Source: an uncultured Ruminococcus sp.
Lineage (GTDB): Bacteria > Bacillota > Clostridia > Oscillospirales > Ruminococcaceae
Assembly: GCA_946404705.1 (NCBI GenBank)
Contig: CAMJES010000020.1
Location: 1 to 15,841 of the forward strand
Reading direction: 5' to 3'
Length of the DNA stretch: 15,841 nucleotides
Made by a program: the position numbers and the translations under genes. The notes beneath the pieces are model-generated. The model was given only the letters and a program-made list of their open reading frames with translations, searched no databases and was not told the DNA's origin. How positions within the stretch are numbered: position 1 is the first letter of the stretch; each line of letters starts with the position of its first letter. Shown here in pieces: positions 6,945 through 13,985 of the stretch.

Positions 6945-8147
6945 TTATTGGTTGATGAAATCATCGAAGATGACCGTCATACCGCCCAAGTTGCCCTCGG
7001 AATGGGCTTCGTGAGAGATTACGGTGAATTTTAAGCCGAACGCTTCGGCAGCTTCGGCTTCTGCGGCAAGCAGAGAGTCTGCACAAGGCGTAAAGAGCAT
7101 AACGCCGCCCTTTTTTTCTGCTTCGCAAAGCTCGTTGACGGGAATTCTCGGCGAGCGGTCGGGCGCAGAAAACTCATAGTAGGCGAGAGCCGTCCGCAGC
7201 TCGGAAAGTGTTGCTTCATCGGTGATATCGTGCGGCTCAAAGCCGTTTTCGCCCCAAAACCAGACCGATGATTCAAAGCCAAGCTTTAAAAGCGCATCGC
7301 ATACGCCGAGCGCACCTTCGACCGAACGCTCACAAAGCCTGCGCTCGGTTCCTGCGCGGTCAATAACAACGATTTGCTGCATTGCTTCAATTTCATCGTC
7401 AAGACGGACGAAGTAGCTATCCTTTTTTGAGGAAAGCTTCCAGTTTATGCGCTTTATCGGGTCGCCTTCGGTGTATTCGCGGTGAGTAAAGCCGGGCATT
7501 CCGCCGAACATTGTGAAGCTGTCGCTTTCCTTTGTATCCTCGCTTTCATCGGAAAAGCGGATAGCGTCCGCAGCGGAGCGTATGAACGGACAGTCGGGCA
7601 AAATTTCGGGAATATCGGGGAAAACATAAACCTTGCCGCCGTTTTGCAGCGGCTTCATCTTAAAGCTTGCGATATGCATAAAATCAGAAATGAAAGCCTG
7701 CGCTTCTCCGATATGAAGCGCGCCCCACATCATAGGTTTTATCTTCACATCAAACGATGTGCTGCTCCTCGGTGCGGCTGCTGCGCAAAACTCGTCCGAT
7801 TCATATTCGGCGCCGTCCGTTTCGGCAAGCCTTATCCCGATATTCGATATGGGCAGAAGACTGTCGTTTGTGACTTTTATATGAAGATTTAACTCCTCAT
7901 TTTTATATACAAGAGTGCTTCCGAACGACATTTCTATTTTTATCTTGCCTTTTTTATATGCAATAAACGTCAGCAGTTCAACTATAAGCGAGAATATAAG
8001 CGCCGCAGCGAGAATGTAGAAAAACGTCCAGCCTGTGTTTGCGGACATATAAAGTGCGAAAAAGACCGACATTCCGAGCGCCGCAAGATATCCGAAGCAG
8101 CGCACAAATATCACCGCAGCCTTGCTTCGGGTGCTTTTTTTCTTCAT
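6945..8147 (-). CDS. DUF58 domain protein (MoxR partner)
   Basis: 400 residues. Two hydrophobic segments near the N-terminus (about 10-35 and 40-64) place it in the membrane. A beta-rich region follows, then the DUF58 signature H-R-E-Y-T-E-G-D-P-I-K-R-I-N-W-K (222-237), leading into a von Willebrand A-like part (QQIVVIDRAG, 257-266). DUF58 proteins are normally encoded right after a MoxR ATPase, and the pair is thought to act in assembly or regulation of envelope or enzyme complexes. Here the start lies 14 bases after the moxR stop, with AAAGG in the gap. The next gene is the transglutaminase. Family assignment is solid; molecular role is unknown. Confidence 0.88.
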   Translation of the reverse strand: MKKKSTRSKAAVIFVRCFGYLAALGMSVFFALYMSANTGWTFFYILAAALIFSLIVELLTFIAYKKGKIKIEMSFGSTLVYKNEELNLHIKVTNDSLLPISNIGIRLAETDGAEYESDEFCAAAAPRSSTSFDVKIKPMMWGALHIGEAQAFISDFMHIASFKMKPLQNGGKVYVFPDIPEILPDCPFIRSAADAIRFSDESEDTKESDSFTMFGGMPGFTHREYTEGDPIKRINWKLSSKKDSYFVRLDDEIEAMQQIVVIDRAGTERRLCERSVEGALGVCDALLKLGFESSVWFWGENGFEPHDITDEATLSELRTALAYYEFSAPDRSPRIPVNELCEAEKKGGVMLFTPCADSLLAAEAEAAEAFGLKFTVISHEAHSEGNLGGMTVIFDDFINQ

Positions 8148-8161
8148 AAGCAGAGCCTTTC

Positions 8162-9091
8162 TTACTCGGTCGGAACGTTAACGCGCGAAACGGCAGCTTC
8201 TATCGCTGCTTCGGCAGTACCGTATGCAGCCTTGCCCTTAGGCGAAAGCATTATTCGGTGTGCAAGCACAAGACCTGAGCAGTCCTTAACATCATCGGGA
8301 GTGATGAAATCGCGCCCGTCAATGAACGCCCTCGCCTTTGCGGCCTTGAAAAGCGCAATGCTTCCTCGGGGACTTACGCCGAGCTTGATATTTTCGTCAT
8401 GGCGTGTTGCCTCGGCAATGGAAACGATGTAGCTTTTGACATTCTCGGCAGCGCGGACTTTCTTTGCCTCGTCCTGAACGGCTGCGATGTCTTCCGTTGT
8501 TATCACGGGGGAAAGCTTTGATATTGGATTTTCATACTCGTTGCGTTCAAGTATCGCGCTCTCCTCGGCAGAAGTCGGGTAGCCCATGCTGATGCGCATT
8601 GCAAAACGATCCATCTGCGCTTCGGGCAGATGATAGGTTCCGTAGGTTTCGACAGGGTTCTGAGTTGCAAGCACCATAAACGGACGCATAAGCGAGTGCG
8701 TCTGTCCGTCAATGCTTATCTGGCGTTCCTCCATGACTTCAAGCAGCGCGGACTGCGCCTTGGGCGAAGCACGGTTGATCTCGTCCGCAAGCAGAAAATT
8801 GCAGAAAGCCGCGCCTTTTTTGTACTCGAATTCGCCCGTGGACTTGTTTATCATAGAAAAGCCCGTGATATCGGAGGGCATAATGTCGGGCGTGAGCTGT
8901 ATGCGGTTGAAGCTGCCGCCGACCGACTTTGAAAGCGCAGCTGCAAGCTGTGTCTTTCCAACGCCGGGAACGTCCTCGATAAGAACGTGTCCCTCCATAA
9001 CGAGCGCAGTTACAACATTTTTTATAACATCGCTTTTTCCGACAATGACCTTTTCGATATTGCCGATAAGCGCAGATATCCTTTTGTCCAT
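8162..9091 (-). CDS. MoxR-family AAA+ ATPase
   Basis: 309 residues from the ATG at 9091, which has AAAAGGGAG (9099-9107) 7 bases ahead. A longer in-frame TTG start at 9121 would lie inside the hairpin and has no RBS. Walker A is E-D-V-P-G-V-G-K-T (39-47), Walker B L-L-A-D-E-I-N (100-106) and sensor 1 A-T-Q-N-P (142-146). The motif E-A-Q-M-D-R-F (157-163) carries a conserved Arg. The C-terminal lid contains the S-P-R-G-S motif usual for MoxR. MoxR proteins are ATP-driven, chaperone-like machines working with von Willebrand A or DUF58 partners; here those are the next two genes. The target complex is unknown. Length is normal for the family. Confidence 0.93.
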   Translation of the reverse strand: MDKRISALIGNIEKVIVGKSDVIKNVVTALVMEGHVLIEDVPGVGKTQLAAALSKSVGGSFNRIQLTPDIMPSDITGFSMINKSTGEFEYKKGAAFCNFLLADEINRASPKAQSALLEVMEERQISIDGQTHSLMRPFMVLATQNPVETYGTYHLPEAQMDRFAMRISMGYPTSAEESAILERNEYENPISKLSPVITTEDIAAVQDEAKKVRAAENVKSYIVSIAEATRHDENIKLGVSPRGSIALFKAAKARAFIDGRDFITPDDVKDCSGLVLAHRIMLSPKGKAAYGTAEAAIEAAVSRVNVPTE

Positions 9092-9098
9092 TTTATAA

Positions 9099-9107
9099 CT
9101 CCCTTTT
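9099..9107 (-). promoter_or_regulatory. moxR ribosome binding site
   Basis: AAAAGGGAG on the minus strand, 7 bases before ATG 9091 and only two bases after the 15-bp-stem hairpin at 9110-9160. This leaves open control of initiation by that hairpin. Confidence 0.7.
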
Positions 9108-9109
9108 AA

Positions 9110-9160
9110 AATATCCGTCAATAACAGCGGTTTTTTCCGGTAGTATTATTGACGGATATT
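9110..9160 (-). terminator. 15-bp inverted repeat (hairpin) between the LRR gene and moxR
   Basis: AATATCCGTCAATAA (9110-9124) is perfectly complementary to TTATTGACGGATATT (9146-9160). Inside the 21-base loop, CGG (9128-9130) can also pair with CCG (9137-9139). On the minus strand the second arm runs into TTTT, so it may act as a weak terminator or attenuator for the LRR gene. It could equally be an mRNA processing or stabilising element, or a protein site. The structure is directly visible; its function is inference. Confidence 0.6.
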
Positions 9161-9166
9161 GTATTT

Positions 9167-10348
9167 TTATGACTTTTTCGACTTCATAACAAGAATTGTT
9201 GCAAGAACGGCAATAATGACCGCCATTACAACGATAACAATTACAATTCCAACGCTTATTCCGCTGCTCTGCGCTGCAGTCTGTGAAACAGCTTCGGTCT
9301 GTTCGGGCGCTTCTGTTTCAGCGGCTTCGGCAGCAGGCTCCGCGCTTTCGTCAGCTTCGTTTGCTTCGGTGACTTCGGTTGCTTCGGTTTTTGCAGGTTC
9401 TTCAGCCGCAGCAGGTTCCTCGGGAGCTTCAACGGGATATTCGCCGTCAAGGTCGCCCGAAACTTTAAGGTTGTTGTATTCCCAAGAAGAATAATCCTCT
9501 GCGCTGTCCGCGTAAACATGGACAGTTCCGCCGACGTTCATAAACGCGCTTGACGAATTCACGGATGGCGCAGCTTCGGCGTAAACATAGATATCCTTAA
9601 GGTTATTGCAGTCTGCGAACGCTCCCTCGCCGACAGAGGTCACGGACGGCCCAATGATTATCTCGGAAAAGCCGCACTTGCTGAACGTGTAAGCAGGTAT
9701 CTCGGTAACTTTGGGGGAAACTGTGAAACTTTCAAAGCTTTTGCAGTCCTTGAATGCACCCTCTCCGATAGAGCTTATGTAAACTGCGTTCGGCATCTCT
9801 TTGAGTGCTTCGCAAGCTTCAAAGGCATAGCTGTCGACTTTGGTTACGGTCTTCGGCATAGATATCTTTTCAAGCTTTCTGTTGCAGCTGAAAGCCTTGT
9901 CGCCTATCTCTGCCGTGTTCATGGGCAGGCTTATGAATTTTAGCTGGTTGCGTGAGGGGAGAGCGTTTTCGGGGATAACGCCGTTCTCCGTTTCGGTCTT
10001 GGCAAGCTCTGCATATTCAAGGTTGGGGATAGCGGTAAGAGCGTTCCAGTCGGAAGCGTTGAGCGTTCCGTTCATAACGCAAACTTTGGTGATAAAATTA
10101 TAGTCTGTTCCGTCCGCAGCTTCGGAGATAGCCTCGGCAAGCTTTCCCGTTTCAAAGCTTTCCACCGTTACGGATGAGCCGTCCTCCTCGGCGTATGTCC
10201 TTATCGAAGACTGAATGGGGAGAATGATTATTCCTGCCGCAAGTGCGACCGCAAGAACTATCATTATTATTTTTACAGCAATCGATTTATTTTTGTTTTT
10301 CGGTGCAGGATTGTAAGTCCTGCTGACTGTTTTTTTGTTGTTTGCCAT
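9167..10348 (-). CDS. Leucine-rich-repeat (BspA-like, LRR_5) membrane-anchored surface protein
   Basis: 393 residues. A basic N-terminus (1-22) is followed by a membrane helix (about 25-48). Residues about 139-260 hold irregular LRR_5/BspA repeats, recognisable by I-G-D-K-A-F-S-C, V-D-S-Y-A-F-E-A-C, I-G-E-G-A-F-K-D-C and V-G-E-G-A-F-A-D-C about 23-46 residues apart. A low-complexity Ala/Glu/Thr/Pro-rich acidic linker spans 305-360. A second membrane helix (364-388) and the tail K-S-K-K-S end the protein. The middle is expected outside the cell, tethered at both ends; such repeats usually bind proteins. AAAGGAA at 10360-10366 lies 11 bases before the ATG. It follows the YtpQ-like gene by 37 bases and precedes moxR by 75 bases. 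The binding partner is unknown. Confidence 0.8.
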   Translation of the reverse strand: MANNKKTVSRTYNPAPKNKNKSIAVKIIMIVLAVALAAGIIILPIQSSIRTYAEEDGSSVTVESFETGKLAEAISEAADGTDYNFITKVCVMNGTLNASDWNALTAIPNLEYAELAKTETENGVIPENALPSRNQLKFISLPMNTAEIGDKAFSCNRKLEKISMPKTVTKVDSYAFEACEALKEMPNAVYISSIGEGAFKDCKSFESFTVSPKVTEIPAYTFSKCGFSEIIIGPSVTSVGEGAFADCNNLKDIYVYAEAAPSVNSSSAFMNVGGTVHVYADSAEDYSSWEYNNLKVSGDLDGEYPVEAPEEPAAAEEPAKTEATEVTEANEADESAEPAAEAAETEAPEQTEAVSQTAAQSSGISVGIVIVIVVMAVIIAVLATILVMKSKKS

Positions 10349-10385
10349 AATTCTGACCGTTCCTTTCTAAGATGTAACAATAACT

Positions 10386-11216
10386 TTATGTAGAGGATTT
10401 TTCGCTTTTAACGGAAAAATGACCTGCTATCTGTATCTTTTCGGGCGTGAAAAGAAAAACGTCTGTCGTAAGCGGATTGGGCGAGCGCTTATATTCGCGC
10501 ACGATCTCCTTTCCGAGCTTTTCAAGGATATTGTTGGTTATATTTTCAAGTATAAGTATGCTCTCGCAGGAGGGCGCGACAACAAGGAATTTAGCGCCCA
10601 TATATTCATATACAACACGGCGAAAATCGTTGCACAGAATGAACGAAACTCCAAGATGCTTGCACGGAAGGTCGAATTCCATCGCATTCACACCTTCGGC
10701 AATGCTTGTTTTTTTGACCGCGGTCTTTGCAAGAAGCCTGCACATATTCCTGTCGGCAACGGAGAAAAGCACCTCGCGCGGCATTCCCCAGCGTTTGAGG
10801 ATAGCTTCGTCAAGCGGATGCAGCGTCATATCGTCCGATGTGTAAACAATGACCTTGCGCAGTCCGCCCACAAAATCGGAGCTTATCATATCGTGCCTTA
10901 CGTCCTTTTCGCGCATGACCGCAAGGCGCAGGAATTCCTGCCCGTTCGTGAACGAAACCATGCGGCTTTCCATATCGCATTCCTGCTCGATATTCCGTAT
11001 CAGCTTGTTAAGCACCTCGGGCGAAGGGTCGCTTTCATATTCCGAACGTGCCTTGCTTATGTCGATAGAAAATTCGGAGATGCCGTTTGTTATCCTGAAC
11101 GTATCGCCGTTTTTTTCGGCAACTGAAAGATTATGCCGCCGCAGAGCGTTTTTGAATTCCGAACCGAATTTATCCTTTTTCAGAGCGTCGCTCAGTTTTT
11201 CCATCAAGCCGTTCAA
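10386..11216 (-). CDS. YtpQ/DUF1444-like protein of unknown function
   Basis: 276 residues from a TTG at 11216, which is 9 bases from AAGGAGG (11226-11232). A GTG at 11225 abuts the RBS, and an ATG at 11204 is 21 bases away, so both are less likely. The protein is soluble and mixed alpha/beta, with no signal peptide. In order it has an N-terminal helical part, a central block with L-D-E-A-I-L-K-R-W-G-M-P-R-E-V-L-F, then a hydrophobic block ending F-L-V-V-A-P-S-C-E-S-I-L-I-L. This order (Trp-Gly, 'A-x-x-N', 'V-V-x-P-S', 'I-L-I') resembles B. subtilis YtpQ (DUF1444) or the clostridial DUF5688 group; I am not certain which. No enzymatic motif is visible. It has its own promoter and is the first gene of the run leading to the LRR, MoxR, DUF58 and transglutaminase genes. 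Confidence 0.55.
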   Translation of the reverse strand: MNGLMEKLSDALKKDKFGSEFKNALRRHNLSVAEKNGDTFRITNGISEFSIDISKARSEYESDPSPEVLNKLIRNIEQECDMESRMVSFTNGQEFLRLAVMREKDVRHDMISSDFVGGLRKVIVYTSDDMTLHPLDEAILKRWGMPREVLFSVADRNMCRLLAKTAVKKTSIAEGVNAMEFDLPCKHLGVSFILCNDFRRVVYEYMGAKFLVVAPSCESILILENITNNILEKLGKEIVREYKRSPNPLTTDVFLFTPEKIQIAGHFSVKSEKSST

Positions 11217-11225
11217 ACACAGCAC

Positions 11226-11232
11226 CCTCCTT
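11226..11232 (-). promoter_or_regulatory. Ribosome binding site of the YtpQ-like gene
   Basis: AAGGAGG on the minus strand, 9 bases before TTG 11216. It is the best anti-Shine-Dalgarno match near this gene and decides the TTG start. Confidence 0.6.
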
Positions 11233-11257
11233 GCATAAGTTTTATCGCATAGTATCT

Positions 11258-11286
11258 ATTATATCATAAAAATTACCGCTTGTACA
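11258..11286 (-). promoter_or_regulatory. Promoter of the YtpQ-like/LRR/moxR run
   Basis: On the minus strand: TGTACA (11281-11286, 4 of 6 to TTGACA), a 17-base spacer and a perfect TATAAT (11258-11263) preceded by TGA (extended -10). The -35 lies in the loop of the recQ terminator hairpin. Confidence 0.7.
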
Positions 11287-11304
11287 GATTGAAACGGTAA
11301 TTTT
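11269..11304 (-). terminator. Hairpin after recQ, overlapping the next promoter
   Basis: AAAATTACCG (11269-11278) pairs perfectly with CGGTAATTTT (11295-11304) around a 16-base loop. On the minus strand the stem is followed by a T-run, 18 bases after the recQ stop, as for an intrinsic terminator. Only four GC pairs, so strength is moderate. An operator role for the overlapping promoter is an alternative. Confidence 0.65.
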
Positions 11305-11322
11305 CGGGAATATTTTTTCCTT

Positions 11323-13311
11323 TCAGCGCAGAATTCCCGTTTCATGCAGGCGAGTGCGTATCTCATCGGGAGTTCTGCCGTGGCGCGCGCTTATCTGCGA
11401 AAGGGAAAGACCGCTTTCGACCTCGTCACGCAGGCGTTCTGTTTCTTCAATGCTCCAGCCGTTCTTTCCGCCGCTTTTTTTGACATTTTCGGCGTTGTCC
11501 TTTATCACTTTCAGAAATTCCTCGCCGTAGCTTTCGCATTTTTTCCGTCCAACTCCCGAAACGCCCAAGAATTCCTCTATCGTTTCGGGCAGCTTTCTGC
11601 ACATATCGCGAAGCGTTGCATCGGTGAAAACAAGATAAGCAGGTATTCTTGCCTTTTCTGCGATCTCCCTGCGCTTTTCCTTGAGCTTTGACAAAAGCTC
11701 CGTGTTGATGGGATGCTCCGCAGGCTTTTCCTTTGCCGTTATGCGCTTTGCTTCTTTCGGCAGCTTCATTTCAAACCGCTGACCCGACCGTATGGCATTA
11801 GCCGCAAGCTCTGTCGGAACGACAACGGGATATTCTCCCTCGCGAACGCCGAGAAAGCCTTTTTCTATAAGATTATCGAGTATGAGCCTTATTCTGTGAA
11901 CGGGAATGTCCGACATTATTCCGTATGTAGAAAGCGTGTCATAGCCGTTCTTGATAAGCTTTTCCGCCTTTGAGCCGTGGAGAATGTCCGTTATAGCAGC
12001 CTTTCCGAGATATCTGCCGTTGTGGTTGTATATGCGGTAAACGCAGCTTATTATCTTTTGCGCTTCGGTCGTTATGTCGGCGGTTTCAAAGCTTGTGCAG
12101 CAGTTTGAGCAATGTCCGCAGAAAACGGGCGGCTTTTCTCCGAAATATTTGAGTATGCTCGCCCTAAGACAGTCGTTTGTAGTGGCATAAAAGGTCATCT
12201 GCTTTAAGCGTTCATAGTCCTTGCGGCGAAGCTCCTCCTTTTCCTTTTCGGAAAGCTCCTCGTTGTCCTCGTTCGAGTTTTCGATAAGGAAACGCGCAAG
12301 CGCAACGTCCTGACCATTGTAAAGCAGAATACAGCTTGCAGGTTCTCCGTCACGACCTGCACGGCCTGCTTCTTGATAGTAGCTTTCGATATTTTTCGGC
12401 ATATTATAGTGTATGATAAGCGAAACGTTGGATTTATCGATGCCCATTCCGAAAGCGTTTGTTGCGACCATTATGCCGCATTTGTCATAGAGGAAAGCGT
12501 CCTGATTTCTGCGGCGCTCGTCATCGGAAAGTCCTGCGTGATAGCGCGTTGCCGCGAAACCTCTGTCGCAGAGAGCGTCGCATACGACCTCGACATTTTT
12601 TCGAGTCGCGCAGTATACTATCGTGCTTTTTCCTCTGTTTTCGTCAACGATCTTTATCAGTTCGCTGAGCCGTTCGGCAGGTCTGCGCACCTCGAAATAG
12701 AGGTTCTGCCTATCAAAGCCTGTGGTTATCGTAAAAGGGGAGCGCAGTCCGAGAAGAGAGGATATGTCCTCTTTAACGTGTTCGGTCGCAGTTGCGGTGA
12801 ATGCGCTTATCACGGGACGATAGGAAAGCTTTGAGATAAATTCGGGGATCTTCAGATAGCTCGGGCGGAAATCCTGACCCCATTGCGATACGCAATGCGA
12901 TTCATCGACCGTTACCATTGAAATGCGGCTGTTCTCGGCAAAGGCGAGAAATCCGTCCGTAACAAGCCGTTCGGGGGCAGCATATATAAGCTTGTATTCA
13001 CCTGCGCAAGCGCGGCGCAGGACTTCCTGATACTGCGCAAAGGAGAGCGAACTGTTTATGTATGCCGCAGGAATTCCCGACTGGACAAGGCTTTCGACCT
13101 GATCCTTCATTAGCGAGATTAGCGGAGAGATAACTATCGTAATTCCGTCAAGCAGCATCGCAGGAACTTGATAGCATACCGATTTTCCTGCGCCCGTAGG
13201 CATAATGCCGAGTACGTCACGCCCTGCGAGAATATTGTCGATTATCTCGGACTGACCGTTTCGGAATTCGTCATGTCCGAAATATTGCTTTAAAACTTCA
13301 AATTTATTCAT
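11323..13311 (-). CDS. recQ: ATP-dependent DNA helicase RecQ
   Basis: 662 residues from ATG 13311, which overlaps the nth stop as ATGA. A start at 13338 would overlap nth by 31 bases. Motif I is G-I-M-P-T-G-A-G-K-S (K43) and motif II D-E-S-H (136-139), followed by the RecQ aromatic loop S-Q-W-G-Q-D-F-R-P. Motif VI is Q-E-A-G-R-A-G-R-D-G (313-322). Zinc ligands are C381, C398, C401 and C404. A winged-helix RQC region follows, and an HRDC domain lies at about 533-610. An extra C-terminal helix-turn-helix-like segment (about 618-662) contains L-S-L-S-Q-I-S-A-R-H-G-R-T. It unwinds DNA 3'-5' in recombination repair and replication-fork rescue. Motif II reads DESH rather than the usual DEAH/DEVH. 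Coupling to nth suggests a DNA-repair operon. Confidence 0.95.
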   Translation of the reverse strand: MNKFEVLKQYFGHDEFRNGQSEIIDNILAGRDVLGIMPTGAGKSVCYQVPAMLLDGITIVISPLISLMKDQVESLVQSGIPAAYINSSLSFAQYQEVLRRACAGEYKLIYAAPERLVTDGFLAFAENSRISMVTVDESHCVSQWGQDFRPSYLKIPEFISKLSYRPVISAFTATATEHVKEDISSLLGLRSPFTITTGFDRQNLYFEVRRPAERLSELIKIVDENRGKSTIVYCATRKNVEVVCDALCDRGFAATRYHAGLSDDERRRNQDAFLYDKCGIMVATNAFGMGIDKSNVSLIIHYNMPKNIESYYQEAGRAGRDGEPASCILLYNGQDVALARFLIENSNEDNEELSEKEKEELRRKDYERLKQMTFYATTNDCLRASILKYFGEKPPVFCGHCSNCCTSFETADITTEAQKIISCVYRIYNHNGRYLGKAAITDILHGSKAEKLIKNGYDTLSTYGIMSDIPVHRIRLILDNLIEKGFLGVREGEYPVVVPTELAANAIRSGQRFEMKLPKEAKRITAKEKPAEHPINTELLSKLKEKRREIAEKARIPAYLVFTDATLRDMCRKLPETIEEFLGVSGVGRKKCESYGEEFLKVIKDNAENVKKSGGKNGWSIEETERLRDEVESGLSLSQISARHGRTPDEIRTRLHETGILR

Positions 13312-13961
13312 TTTACGGGTTTGTCCTTTTGTTTGCATTTATAGCCGCCAAGCTGTTCACGCAGCGGACAGGCTTCACATTTCGGACTGCGAGCCGAGCA
13401 GTATTCTCTTCCGAAAAGAACGAGCCTGTGGCAGAAATCCGAGCTTTTGTCGGGCGGAAGAAGCTTGCGCAGGTCGTCTTCAACCTTCTGCGGCTCGGTG
13501 TTCGCGGTAAGTCCGAGCCGTCCGCATATCCTTATGCAGTGCGTGTCCGTAACGACAGCAGGCTTGTGAAAAATATCGCCGACAATAAGGTTTGCGGTCT
13601 TTCTGCCTATCCCCGGAAGCTTGACAAGCTCCTCAACCGTGTCGGGGATAACGCCGCCGAGGTCGTAGTAAAGCGTGTGCGCCATTTCGGCAATGCTCTG
13701 CGCCTTTGTCTTGTAAAGTCCGCATGGCTTGACTATCTCTGCAATGTCCTGCCAGTCGGCGTCGGCAAAGGCTTTGAGCGTGGGGAACTTTGCAAATAGC
13801 TCCTTTGTGACGATGTTCACCCTTGCGTCTGTGCATTGAGCCGAAAGCCGTGTTGCTATCATAAGCTCGTAGGGTTTGTCGTAAACAAGCGAACAAGCCG
13901 CGTCCGGATAAAGCTTTTCAAGTCCTGCAACGGCAGCGGCAGCTCTTTCTTTCTTAGTCAT
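13308..13961 (-). CDS. nth: Endonuclease III (DNA glycosylase/AP lyase)
   Basis: 217 residues, usual length. It removes oxidised pyrimidines and cleaves the abasic site in base excision repair. The helix-hairpin-helix L-P-G-I-G-R-K-T-A-N (115-124) contains the catalytic Lys (K121), and V-T-D-T-H holds the catalytic Asp (D139); these align with K120 and D138 of E. coli. The iron-sulfur loop is unusual. C188, C195 and C198 have normal spacing (x6, x2), but the fourth Cys is C209 (x10) where the family has x5; the expected position 204 is Leu. AAAGGAA (13972-13978) lies 10 bases before the ATG. It sits 24 bases after the araC-type gene and overlaps recQ by four bases (ATGA), so all three are probably one transcript. 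Confidence 0.94.
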   Translation of the reverse strand: MTKKERAAAAVAGLEKLYPDAACSLVYDKPYELMIATRLSAQCTDARVNIVTKELFAKFPTLKAFADADWQDIAEIVKPCGLYKTKAQSIAEMAHTLYYDLGGVIPDTVEELVKLPGIGRKTANLIVGDIFHKPAVVTDTHCIRICGRLGLTANTEPQKVEDDLRKLLPPDKSSDFCHRLVLFGREYCSARSPKCEACPLREQLGGYKCKQKDKPVK

Positions 13962-13985
13962 AATATATGTGTTCCTTTCCGTATC

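Noticed and set aside
9294..9434. Simple-sequence repeat or CRISPR-like array
   Set aside because: The repetitive GCTTCGG-type pattern is the Ala/Glu/Thr/Pro-rich linker coding region of the LRR protein, with no regular repeat/spacer unit.
10419..11126. 235-codon plus-strand frame opposite the YtpQ-like gene
   Set aside because: No RBS, and composition typical of an antisense shadow (many Cys, His, Phe); the minus-strand gene has a promoter and AAGGAGG.
12373..12834. 153-codon plus-strand frame inside recQ
   Set aside because: Antisense to conserved helicase motifs; no start signals.
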